Positions 24,077-31,278 of a DNA stretch of 32,871 nucleotides are shown piece after piece (the stretch's first letter is position 1; every line of letters begins with the position of its first letter). A program made the position numbers and the translations under genes. The stretch is from an uncultured Bryobacteraceae bacterium. Its GTDB lineage: Bacteria > Acidobacteriota > Terriglobia > Bryobacterales > Bryobacteraceae. The stretch spans positions 1-32,871 of the forward strand of contig CATPCJ010000047.1 in NCBI GenBank assembly GCA_955652915.1, in the 5' to 3' direction. The notes below the pieces were generated by a model, which searched no databases, was not told the DNA's origin, and saw only the letters and a list, made by a program, of their open reading frames with translations.

Positions 24077-25372
24077 TCACCAGGCCTTGCGCAGACCGGC
24101 CGCGGCATTCTCGACAGCCTGGAACAATATCTCGCACTCGGCCTCTGCGAGTATCGCGGGCGGCGTCAGCCGTACCACCCGGTGAGCGTTCAGCGAGTGT
24201 GAAACGACCATCCTTTCCTGCAAGAGCCGCAGGACAAAGTCTCCCGCCACGGCTTCGGAAATGAATTCGACGCCGAGCATCAGTCCCCGGCCGCGGACCT
24301 CGACGACCAGATCGCGGCAGGCGCTCTGCAAGATCGTTCGCAAGTCTCGCAGCAGCATTTCTCCCAGGCTGGCGGCGCGGCCGACGAGGCCTTCGCGTTC
24401 GATCGCGTCAATGGCGGCCCGCGCCGCGGCCATGGCCAGCGGATTCCCGGCGAAAGTAGACGAGTGCAGGAAGGGATCGCGGTTCAGCGGCTCGAACGCC
24501 TCCGCGGTGGCGGCCACGGCTCCCACCGCTACCACGCCCCCGCTGAGTCCTTTTCCGGCCAGCAGGACGTCGGGGACGACTCCTTCCCTGTCGGCGCCCC
24601 ACCACGTTCCCAGACGTCCCAGGCCCGTCTGAATTTCGTCGAGGATGAAGAGCGCGTTGTGGCGCCGGCACAGATCCTGGACCCGTTTTAGATAACCGGC
24701 GGGAGGAATGTTCACCCCGGCCTCGCCTTGAACCGGTTCCACGATCACACAGGCTCGGTTGTCGGAGGCGGCCAGCACCTCCTCTAGCGCGTTCGCGTCG
24801 CCAAAGGCAACGAAGTCCACCTCCGGCAGCAACGGCTTGAACGGATCCTTATAGAACGGCTTCCCGTTGATACTGAGCGCGCCCATCGTCTTTCCGTGAA
24901 ACCCGCCCTGCATGGCCACCAGGCGCGGCTTGCCGTTGACGTGCGCGAGCTTGATCCCGAGCTCCGCGGCTTCCGCTCCGGAATTCGTGAATGTGATGTA
25001 GTCGAGTCCGGGCGGCGTGACGCCGGCCAGACGCTCGGCGGCGCTGGCAAGTTCGGCGTTGAGAAAGCCGTGCGTGGCCAATGGATGACGATCTAGCTGC
25101 GCCTTGACCGCTTCGACCACCAGCGGATGGCGATGCCCGTGAAGGAACACGCCATAGCCTCCGCAGTCAAGATATGCCCGGCCCTGTTCGTCGAAGACGA
25201 AACACCCGCGGGAGCGTGCTCCGATGGGCAGTCCCAGAACCGATGCCAGTCCCGCGAACCCCCGATTGACGTGCCGTTTATAACGATTGATGACCTCCTC
25301 GCGGACGGACGTTGCGGGAACTCCGGACGCGTCGAGTGTGCCGGGAGGGTTTAGAGAGTCTGGCTTACTCAT
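24077..25372 (-). CDS. Class III PLP-dependent aminotransferase
   Basis: A 431-residue fold-type I aminotransferase of class III (acetylornithine/4-aminobutyrate/omega-transaminase group). Seen motifs are 'YITFTNSGAEAAELGIKLA' (phosphate and substrate entry, about 125-140), 'GGFHGKTMGALS', 'CVIVEPVQGEAGVNIPPAGY', 'LFILDEIQTGLGRLG' (the Asp that pairs with the PLP ring nitrogen, about 243) and 'LLAGKGLSGG' (Schiff-base Lys, about 272). The enzyme swaps an amino group between an amino donor and an aldehyde or ketone. Its start is 4 nt after the SDR stop, so the two are cotranslated. Its substrate may be the aldehyde made by that SDR; this is inference. Length and motifs are normal. Confidence 0.92.
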   Translation of the reverse strand: MSKPDSLNPPGTLDASGVPATSVREEVINRYKRHVNRGFAGLASVLGLPIGARSRGCFVFDEQGRAYLDCGGYGVFLHGHRHPLVVEAVKAQLDRHPLATHGFLNAELASAAERLAGVTPPGLDYITFTNSGAEAAELGIKLAHVNGKPRLVAMQGGFHGKTMGALSINGKPFYKDPFKPLLPEVDFVAFGDANALEEVLAASDNRACVIVEPVQGEAGVNIPPAGYLKRVQDLCRRHNALFILDEIQTGLGRLGTWWGADREGVVPDVLLAGKGLSGGVVAVGAVAATAEAFEPLNRDPFLHSSTFAGNPLAMAAARAAIDAIEREGLVGRAASLGEMLLRDLRTILQSACRDLVVEVRGRGLMLGVEFISEAVAGDFVLRLLQERMVVSHSLNAHRVVRLTPPAILAEAECEILFQAVENAAAGLRKAW

Positions 25373-25376
25373 GGGA

Positions 25377-26432
25377 CTACCCAGTGCTTACCACCCCGGC
25401 GGAGCGTGGGAGTAATCGATGCAGCCGCGCCCAATAGAGGACCGACGACCGCAAGGTGACGTGCGGATCGGGCATTTCCGGGATGTTCAGAGATCGCTCC
25501 AGCTCCGGAGACGCCGACGGCAATGCCTTCACTGTGTTGAGGTACTTCACCATCGTCATCGCTCGATCCATAAGCCGTCTCTGGCCCTTCGGGAGCGTAT
25601 GGAAAAACACGGGCCTGAAGAGCCTTTCGTAGGTGTCCTGGCTGATCATATTCGGCCGGTCCAGTAGCGGGCCGCCCGAGCGCGGAGGTATTTGAGTGAT
25701 GCAGCAATCGACGATATCGTCGATGCACAGCGCGCGCGTCCCGGCGGTGAGCCAGATCTCCTCACCAATGCGGCCCTGACGGATCAGCGCGACGATGGTG
25801 TCCGCCACGAAGTCCTGCGGCACGAAGTCGATGTAGGAATCGGGCAGGGCCGGCACGAACGGCAGCAGTCCTTTCAGAAACAGGCCGATGAGAAAGTGAA
25901 AGCCCTGGAAGGTCGCGATCTCGCCGGTCAGCGCGTCTCCAAGGATGACCGAGGGTCTGAGAATCGTCGCCGGTATCCCGCTCTCTCGCACGACGTCTTC
26001 AGCCTGGATCTTGGAGAGTTCGTATGGCGTAGGCTCACACTCCGAATGGGAGGGGATGTAAGCGGTGCTGATGTGATAGAAGGGCACGCCGGCCTTTGCC
26101 GCCAGATCGAGCACGCGGCGCGTGCCGTCCACGTTGACGGCCATTATCTCATCGGCCGGCATGGTGAAATCCGTGATGGCGGCCGAATGGACGACACAAT
26201 CAATGCTGTCGGCCAGCCAGTCGTATGTGTCCAAAGACATCCCGAGTTGTGGAAGGCGGATATCACCCGCCACCGATTTGATGTTTGAGCCCTCCACGGG
26301 TTTCTTGTGGGTGAGGCAGATGAACTGCTGCCGTGGGAACTGTCGTACCAGGGCCTGACCGACGACACCACCCGCTCCGGTGACGAAAATAACACCGCGT
26401 CCCGAGAGTCGCGAGGTCTCATTTACGTGCAT
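25377..26432 (-). CDS. Thioester-reductase-like SDR family NAD(P)-dependent reductase
   Basis: About 351 residues. The N-terminal Rossmann motif is 'VIFVTGAGGVVGQALV' (TGxxGxxG). 'VVHSAAITDFTMPADEIMAV' with 'NVDGTRRVLDLA' and 'FYHISTAYI' match the extended-SDR group that includes thioester reductase (R) domains and fatty-acyl reductases (NAD_binding_4 type). The catalytic pair is Tyr and Lys in 'YELSK' (about 136-140). R domains reduce carrier-bound thioesters to aldehydes. It is free-standing here, without adenylation or carrier domains. ATG 26432 is favoured; the in-frame GTG at 26456 has AGGA touching it, too close. It is followed 4 nt later by the aminotransferase. Substrate specificity is not readable. 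Confidence 0.85.
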   Translation of the reverse strand: MHVNETSRLSGRGVIFVTGAGGVVGQALVRQFPRQQFICLTHKKPVEGSNIKSVAGDIRLPQLGMSLDTYDWLADSIDCVVHSAAITDFTMPADEIMAVNVDGTRRVLDLAAKAGVPFYHISTAYIPSHSECEPTPYELSKIQAEDVVRESGIPATILRPSVILGDALTGEIATFQGFHFLIGLFLKGLLPFVPALPDSYIDFVPQDFVADTIVALIRQGRIGEEIWLTAGTRALCIDDIVDCCITQIPPRSGGPLLDRPNMISQDTYERLFRPVFFHTLPKGQRRLMDRAMTMVKYLNTVKALPSASPELERSLNIPEMPDPHVTLRSSVLYWARLHRLLPRSAGVVSTG

Positions 26433-26569
26433 CGGCGTGCTTCCCAATCGATCCACTCCTGGTGCTGAAGAACCCTCAGTTTAGGGATCGACAGGTCATT
26501 TAAGGTTACATACTACCATTGTCGGCAATGCCAGGAGACGGCCGCCGGCCCGCTGCCATGTTCAGTTAG

Positions 26570-26820
26570 GTGCCCTCCGTCCACGCCCTCCGCGACATGC
26601 GCGCCTTGGTGGACGATTAGCCGCGCGAAAATGCCGTGAGTTTGACCGGTCGCACGCCTGCGTTGTGCGGCCTGCCGATTCCGCCCGAGCGCCTGCCGCG
26701 GGCCCAGTTGCTCCGGATCTTCTACTCCATTCGCGGCGAGCGGCTGTTGATTGGAACAGTCTGGACCGCAATCTGTCGCTCCCCTGGTTCGCCGGGATGG
26801 ATATCGTCCATGACAGCGGT
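26570..26820 (+). pseudogene. Decayed IS5-family transposase, N-terminal fragment
   Basis: One frame, with a TAG at 26618-26620, reads 'VPSVHALRDMRALVDD' then 'TGRTPALCGLPIPPERL' and 'RAQLLRIFYSIRGERLLI'. After a frameshift near 26750 it continues as 'SLDRNLSLPWFAGMDIVHD'. These match in order the start of IS5-family transposases with a DUF772 domain: 'VPxxHPLRxIRxLVD', 'SIPPExLLRAxLLQxxYSIRSERxL' and 'LDYNLLFRWFVGLxxDDPVWD'. The catalytic part is missing. It lies in the gap between the kinase-like gene and the SDR, opposite to their direction. No terminal repeats were found. Confidence 0.75.
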
Positions 26821-26894
26821 GCGCCTGTTCTGCCCGCAGTGTGGACGTGCTCCCGCGAAACAATCTACATCAAACGTTGTTTTCGACCAACCAG

Positions 26895-28784
26895 CTAGGC
26901 CTTGAAAATGTCCTTGTCCCGCAGGCGAAACAAGATGCGGCGAACGGTGTGCAGCACGATGGCCCACATGGCCACGATGTACCCCGTGTTCTGAAGAACG
27001 CGCCGCGTGAGATTAACGATGTACCCTGATTCCTGAAGAACGCTGCATATGTGTTTGATGTTCAATGGTTTGAGAGCGAACAAGTCCACCAGCGCCACGA
27101 CGAATACAATCGCTCCGGTGACGATCGCCATTATCAGCGCCATTCTAAACAGGCTCAACACGGCGTAGGCGCCTTTTCGAATATCCGAGATGAACTTGAA
27201 GGGCTGCAGGTCCATCAGCCGTTCGAGTTGGTAGACCACCCGATTCCCGGTGCGCATGACTTTGTCGATGATCATGAAATGGCGATCGTCGATGCCGTTG
27301 GCCAGTTGTTCTTCAAGCTCCTCCCTGATTTTCCGGCCCCCCACCTTCATGGCAAAGCGCTCGTAGCGGCGATACTCATCGTAGAAGACGATGTCATTGT
27401 CAAGACGAGCGGCCACCGTGTCATAGAGCAGCGTCGCCCGTGCCATGCGAAGCACCACGGGAGGCAGCGGGAGCTTGTACGCCAACGCTGCGCTCAGGAA
27501 GTGGTACCACTGCACGGCCGTGGTACGCTCCCACCATTTCGCGTGCTTACTTTTCATCGCATACAACGAGGTCTGATACAGCGCCTCCAATTCGTCCGAA
27601 AAGGCCTCGATGTCGATTGGCGGCAACGGCTCCAGCAGAGTAAGCGACGCGGCGGCCATCCCCTCGGCATCGCCGTTCGACTGATGGTAGTTTATCTGCT
27701 TCAGCGCCCGCCGTTGGGATTGATTGAACGCGCCGCAGCAGCCGAAGTCGATGAACATCAGCCGGCTGTTCTTCTGCACGAAAATGTTCCCGGGACTTGG
27801 ATCGCCGTGGAAAAACAAATCCGTGACCATGCCGGCGTAGTTGGCCCACAACAAGCGCCTCGCGACAAGTCGCGGTTGGATGTTTAAGTCGTTCATCCTC
27901 TCAACGATATGCGGGTTGGTCGAGGGTTGATCGACAGCAGCCAGCACTTCGGAAAGCTTCAGTCCTTCCGTCACCAGGTCCATGACGATCACGTCGTCGC
28001 CCGAATATTCGGGATAGACTCGCGGCGCGGTGATGAAGTTCTTCTTCCGTTTCCTGGCGGTCCGCCGAAACAGCTCCTGGTAGCGCGCCTCCCGCCGAAA
28101 GTCCATTTCCTCCATCACCGACTCCCGGATCCCCTTGCGGATCGGTTCGCTGAAACCCGGACGCAAGACGGTGAGAAACTCCAGCACGTACCCAATCCAG
28201 TCGAGAGCCCTGAAGTCGGCCGTGAAGACCTCGCCAATGCCGGGCCGGCGCACTTTGACGGCGACGGTGGTGCCGTCCTTCAACTGCGCCTGGAAGACGC
28301 AGGCAATCGAGGCGGAGCCGATAGGCTCAGGATCGATCGCTGAAAAAATATCCTCGACCTCCTTTCCGCATGTCTCCCTGATTGCTTTGGCGGCCAAGTG
28401 GGCATCGAAAGGCTTGATGTCGTCCAGCAGCGTGGACAGCTCGCGGCAATAGGCTTGCGGCAACAGGTCCGCGCGTAGCGACAGTTGCTGGCCCAGCTTG
28501 ATGAATGTACCGCCGACCCTCCTGAAAGCCTGGCGGAGATGGACCGCCCGGGCGTCCTGGGTATCCTTCCCGCGAAGCTTGTCGAGCAGCCTGCAGAAGA
28601 AGTAGTAAGCGGCCGCATCGCAACACTTGACGAGCCGTCCGATAACCCTGTGCGGCCCGGCCTTGAACGAGACGACGGTCATCTGCGGCGGGTATTCGAA
28701 ATCCGACCTCGCGCCTCGCAACAACTTCTCACGGCGCGGCAGCTTCCTCCACACCCCGTCCGAAGCTTTCCGGTCATCCCTCAT
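26895..28784 (-). CDS. ABC1/UbiB (AarF) family kinase-like protein
   Basis: A 629-residue protein. The KxGQ signature of the ABC1/UbiB family is 'FIKLGQQLSLRADLLP' (about 92-107), followed by 'GSASIACVFQAQL' (the Ala-rich nucleotide loop), 'VAVKVRRPG' (ATP-binding Lys), 'EEMDFRREA', 'FFHGDPSPGNIFV' (about 322-334, catalytic loop) and 'FIDFGCCG' (metal-binding DFG, about 345). The C-terminus has a membrane helix ('LIMAIVTGAIVFVVALVDLF') and a second hydrophobic segment. Family members act as unusual ATPases or kinases aiding lipid or ubiquinone metabolism. It heads the operon, with AGGA 8 nt before ATG. A 438-nt gap holding IS debris separates it from the SDR, so the operon may be interrupted. 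The C-terminus also carries a 14-residue tandem repeat. Confidence 0.92.
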   Translation of the reverse strand: MRDDRKASDGVWRKLPRREKLLRGARSDFEYPPQMTVVSFKAGPHRVIGRLVKCCDAAAYYFFCRLLDKLRGKDTQDARAVHLRQAFRRVGGTFIKLGQQLSLRADLLPQAYCRELSTLLDDIKPFDAHLAAKAIRETCGKEVEDIFSAIDPEPIGSASIACVFQAQLKDGTTVAVKVRRPGIGEVFTADFRALDWIGYVLEFLTVLRPGFSEPIRKGIRESVMEEMDFRREARYQELFRRTARKRKKNFITAPRVYPEYSGDDVIVMDLVTEGLKLSEVLAAVDQPSTNPHIVERMNDLNIQPRLVARRLLWANYAGMVTDLFFHGDPSPGNIFVQKNSRLMFIDFGCCGAFNQSQRRALKQINYHQSNGDAEGMAAASLTLLEPLPPIDIEAFSDELEALYQTSLYAMKSKHAKWWERTTAVQWYHFLSAALAYKLPLPPVVLRMARATLLYDTVAARLDNDIVFYDEYRRYERFAMKVGGRKIREELEEQLANGIDDRHFMIIDKVMRTGNRVVYQLERLMDLQPFKFISDIRKGAYAVLSLFRMALIMAIVTGAIVFVVALVDLFALKPLNIKHICSVLQESGYIVNLTRRVLQNTGYIVAMWAIVLHTVRRILFRLRDKDIFKA

Positions 28785-29265
28785 TGCGTCGTCCTGACAT
28801 TCTCATTGTGCGGGAAAGCGCTCTTTGTTCGACGGGAAACCTCGCCGCCCATCAGAATACGGATTTTATCGATCTTCCGCCGTTCATGCTTGAGGGCCAG
28901 GGGGCGCGGCGATGTAGATTGCTTTAGATAGTTGGCGCCGGTCCTACAACTGCCGCGGGACTTTCCAGTCTTCATCGCCGTGATCGACCATGAAAAGTTC
29001 ACCACCGGTTGAACTGCTTCCCCGCGGCCTGACGCATCCTTCGCGCTTCAGGAATCACCGGCTGGCGTGCGGTCAAAATTGTGTTAGGACGAACGATGGG
29101 TAAGCCTTTTGCCCTCAAAGCATTATACCCGGTCCGATCCGATATTGGTTTACGAACGGCGTGAGAAAAATCGCCTGTGTGGATCTTAAAGCGATTATTT
29201 CACAGCTTCCCAGGTGATCCTCCCACGTTAAGCGGCTCGGGAATTGTCCAGCGCCAACTCCGGAC
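28785..29265. other. Intergenic region upstream of the UbiB-family gene
   Basis: These 481 nt lie between the start of the UbiB-family gene and the stop of hemQ, both on the minus strand, so the operon promoter should be here. No clear promoter was picked out. The dispersed palindrome copy 2 (29161-29210) sits near the hemQ end. A minus-strand frame stops in ATGA overlap with the UbiB start but looks unlike a protein (see rejected items). Confidence 0.6.
29161..29210. repeat. Dispersed palindromic element, copy 2
   Basis: The stretch aligns with the reverse complement of 6622-6699, lacking about 24 nt from the middle. The last 38 nt (from cctgtgtggatc to cacagcttcc) match at about 33 positions, and the left edge (gtgagaaaaatcg) matches the other arm. 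The right arm 29192-29210 can pair imperfectly with the left edge. It lies between hemQ and the UbiB-family gene. Confidence 0.65.
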
Positions 29266-30117
29266 TCAGGCGGACAGATAACTGCCCAACTCCCAAGCAG
29301 GGCAGCGGATACCGATGAAGAACGATCCGAACAATGCGTAAACCGCGCTTACTTCGTCAAAACGCATTTCGTAGATTAATCTCTTGAATACCAGTGGATC
29401 GTCGGCGAACAGATCCACGCCCCATTCCCAATCGTCGAATCCAATGGAACCGGAAATGATCTGCTTGACCGCCCCCGCATAGCGCCGGCCGATCATTCCG
29501 TGCTCGTGCATTTGGCGTTGCCGCTCAGCCATGGGGAGCTGATACCAATTCTTGCTTTCTCCACGCTTGCGATCCATCGGATAAAAGCACAGATATTTGT
29601 GCGGAGGCATTTCGGGAAACAACCGCGGCGCCATGGCTTCGCGTTGGCGGGCCAGCACGTCCTCAATTTCCGCATTCCACTCCGGCGAAAATGGCGTAAG
29701 GCCGCGTTCCGAGAGCGTGTTATAAGTCTTGAGGCTGGATTCGTAGAGTCCCAGTTCCACCACGGAGAGATAGGAGGTGGTGGTCTCGAGGTATTCCGAC
29801 AGCTTGAGCTTCGCCAGACGCAGTTCCGCTTGGCTCAACTCGTCGAAGGAACGGCGGAAGTGTACCAGGATCAGGTCGCCCTTGTGACCAAGCAGCGAGA
29901 ACGCGGCGCTCGAGCCGCTGGAGTTGTTCTCCATTTCCGCCAACACACCCTGGGCTTCCTCAACGATTTCGGAGCGCTGCCCGGGCGGCAGTGCTTTCCA
30001 GGCGGTCCAACGTACGCGCAGCATCTGGTGCAAAACACTTGCCCCCTCGATGGTGAGCGGAACCGGTGGCAGGCTATGGGTGTCAGTGTTCGGAGGAGCG
30101 TTGCTGATGGCAGACAT
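29266..30117 (-). CDS. hemQ: Coproheme decarboxylase HemQ (chlorite-dismutase family)
   Basis: A 283-residue protein of the chlorite-dismutase-like family. 'SLLGHKGDLILVHFRRSFDE' in the N-terminal half, 'CFYPMDRKRGESKNWYQLP' (the Tyr that forms the radical in HemQ, about 178) and 'MHEHGMIGRRYAG' (proximal heme-ligand His, about 203-205), then 'GSIGFDDWEWGVDLFADDP' and 'YEMRFDEVSA', are the HemQ signature. In the coproporphyrin-dependent heme pathway HemQ converts coproheme III to heme b using peroxide. It is cytoplasmic. The start is supported by AGAGGA 9 nt upstream. An N-terminal tail of about 25 residues is longer than usual. No other heme genes are adjacent. The call is very safe. Confidence 0.93.
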   Translation of the reverse strand: MSAISNAPPNTDTHSLPPVPLTIEGASVLHQMLRVRWTAWKALPPGQRSEIVEEAQGVLAEMENNSSGSSAAFSLLGHKGDLILVHFRRSFDELSQAELRLAKLKLSEYLETTTSYLSVVELGLYESSLKTYNTLSERGLTPFSPEWNAEIEDVLARQREAMAPRLFPEMPPHKYLCFYPMDRKRGESKNWYQLPMAERQRQMHEHGMIGRRYAGAVKQIISGSIGFDDWEWGVDLFADDPLVFKRLIYEMRFDEVSAVYALFGSFFIGIRCPAWELGSYLSA

Positions 30118-30282
30118 TTAGGGAATTCCTCTCGTTATTCTATCCCTAATGACAAACTTACAGAACCGCGCGGCCGAGAAGGAGCCGTCCCGGAGATGTC
30201 CTTTCAGCAGCCTGTTAGTGGTCACACAACCGCGTGCCACGTTTTCTTGCGAATTTTCCGGGATGGTCCGCACTATCCGTGC

Positions 30283-30510
30283 ATGCGAATCTTCTTACCA
30301 TGCTTACTTGCACTTTCCCTACTGACAGCGGTTACGCCGGCGTTCGCGAGCTCGAAAAAGAGTTCAGGCTCCGGGAGAACCAGCATGAGTCACTCACGCA
30401 GCAGGTCGTCTAGCACGAGCAGCACCGCCCGTAAATCCAGGTCGTCTAACAGGAGCGGCACCCTCCGCAAAACCAGGGTCCGGACCACCGAAGCGGTGGC
30501 CCTCCCTTAG
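30283..30510 (+). CDS. Short secreted Ser/Arg-rich repetitive protein
   Basis: A 75-residue product with a clear signal peptide (MRIFLPCLLALSLLTAVTPAFA, cleavage before SSKK). The mature part of about 53 residues is almost all Ser, Arg, Thr and Lys. It contains a 12-residue tandem repeat, SRSSSTSSTARK then SRSSNRSGTLRK, from a 36-nt DNA duplication (aggtcgtcta at 30403 and 30439). No family is recognised. It is divergent from hemQ. The ribosome-binding site is poor (a GGGATGG about 15 nt upstream), but the signal peptide strongly supports a real gene. A basic secreted peptide could bind polyanionic surface polymers; this is speculation. Confidence 0.6.
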   Translation: MRIFLPCLLALSLLTAVTPAFASSKKSSGSGRTSMSHSRSRSSSTSSTARKSRSSNRSGTLRKTRVRTTEAVALP

Positions 30511-30543
30511 TACACCCAAACCACGTCCAAATACCTCCGCCAG

Positions 30544-30713
30544 GTGTCCACAAATTAGCTGGACAATCGCGTCGAAGCTTGTGGGGCGAACCCGCTGGTC
30601 CGCGGCCGACGCCCACGTCGGCCATTCTCCAGGCCCGTCAACAAAATTTGACCATCGCCAAGCCGGCCGGGGGGCCGCGCGTTCATCGGATTGTCCAGCT
30701 ATTTTGTGGACAC
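30544..30713. mobile_element. 170-bp MITE-like element bounded by inverted repeats
   Basis: Left arm 30544-30569 and right arm 30688-30713 are 26-nt inverted repeats with two mismatches (core gtgtccacaaattagctgga). The ends read gtgtcc...ggacac, typical of an insertion sequence, but the interior of about 118 nt has no coding frame. Inside is the hairpin ggccgac-gcccac-gtcggcc. No target-site duplication is evident. It is probably a decayed or non-autonomous element from an unidentified IS family. It ends about 10 nt before the stop codon of the GlsB-like gene. Confidence 0.7.
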
Positions 30714-30722
30714 TACACTAGC

Positions 30723-30992
30723 CTAGAACGGGTTGACCTGCGGAAAATGAATCTTCAGCTTATAGCAAATGTAGAGGACCAGGATCGCGCCCAGTATGGA
30801 AAAAATGAGGCCGGAGGGATGATATCGTTCGTTTGCCGGGCGCGAAAACATGTGGGTTACGGCGCCGCCCAGGATCGATCCGATGATGCCCAGCACGATC
30901 GTCCAAAAGATCGTTAGGTGCTCGTGCATCACCGATTTCGCGATGACCCCCGCGATTAGCCCGATAAGAACATACCAGATTAAGTGAAACAC
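30723..30992 (-). CDS. GlsB/YeaQ/YmgE-family small membrane protein
   Basis: An 89-residue protein with three hydrophobic segments: 'LIWYVLIGLIAGVIAKSVM', 'IFWTIVLGIIGSILGGAVTH' and 'GLIFSILGAILVLYICYKL'. These are the pattern and glycine spacing of the transglycosylase-associated / GlsB/YeaQ/YmgE stress-response family, usually 80-100 residues. It is located in the cytoplasmic membrane; the role is poorly known and often tied to general stress. The GTG start (30992) has an ideal GGAGG 7 nt upstream (30999-31004), which rules out the much longer frame running to 31217. The stop lies just right of the MITE-like element. Confidence 0.88.
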   Translation of the reverse strand: MFHLIWYVLIGLIAGVIAKSVMHEHLTIFWTIVLGIIGSILGGAVTHMFSRPANERYHPSGLIFSILGAILVLYICYKLKIHFPQVNPF

Positions 30993-31278
30993 ACTCGTTC
31001 CTCCAGCGTTTGCCTTCAGCCGGGGTTTCCATTTTGGATCCCGGATGGCTGTCAGTATACACCCAGCCGCCATCCTTTGATCCCGCGAGTTGCATTTTCC
31101 CCTCTGGGAGCGGTTTTCTCCCCGCAAGGCGCAGTTGTCGCCCTGCCGGAAAAACCCAAAACCGGGAAAGCTGATCCCACTTCCGATTAGCCGGCCAACT
31201 GGAAGGAATCGAATCAAGCAGGGCCGCCTCCGTAATGTGGCCTATGCTCAACTGCCGCGAGGACACAAAGATTCGGGG

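Noticed and set aside
28781..29005. 74-codon minus-strand frame ending in an ATGA overlap with the UbiB-family start
   Set aside because: The overlap looks like translational coupling, but the peptide has no recognisable pattern, its start (GTG) lacks a ribosome-binding site and the UbiB gene has its own AGGA. Probably chance.
29500..30282. Long plus-strand frame running through hemQ into the Ser/Arg-rich gene
   Set aside because: The part opposite hemQ is a shadow; only the last 75 codons, from the signal peptide, look real.
30993..31217. N-terminal extension of the GlsB-like frame
   Set aside because: The extension is polar and unlike the family, and an ideal GGAGG precedes the GTG at 30992.
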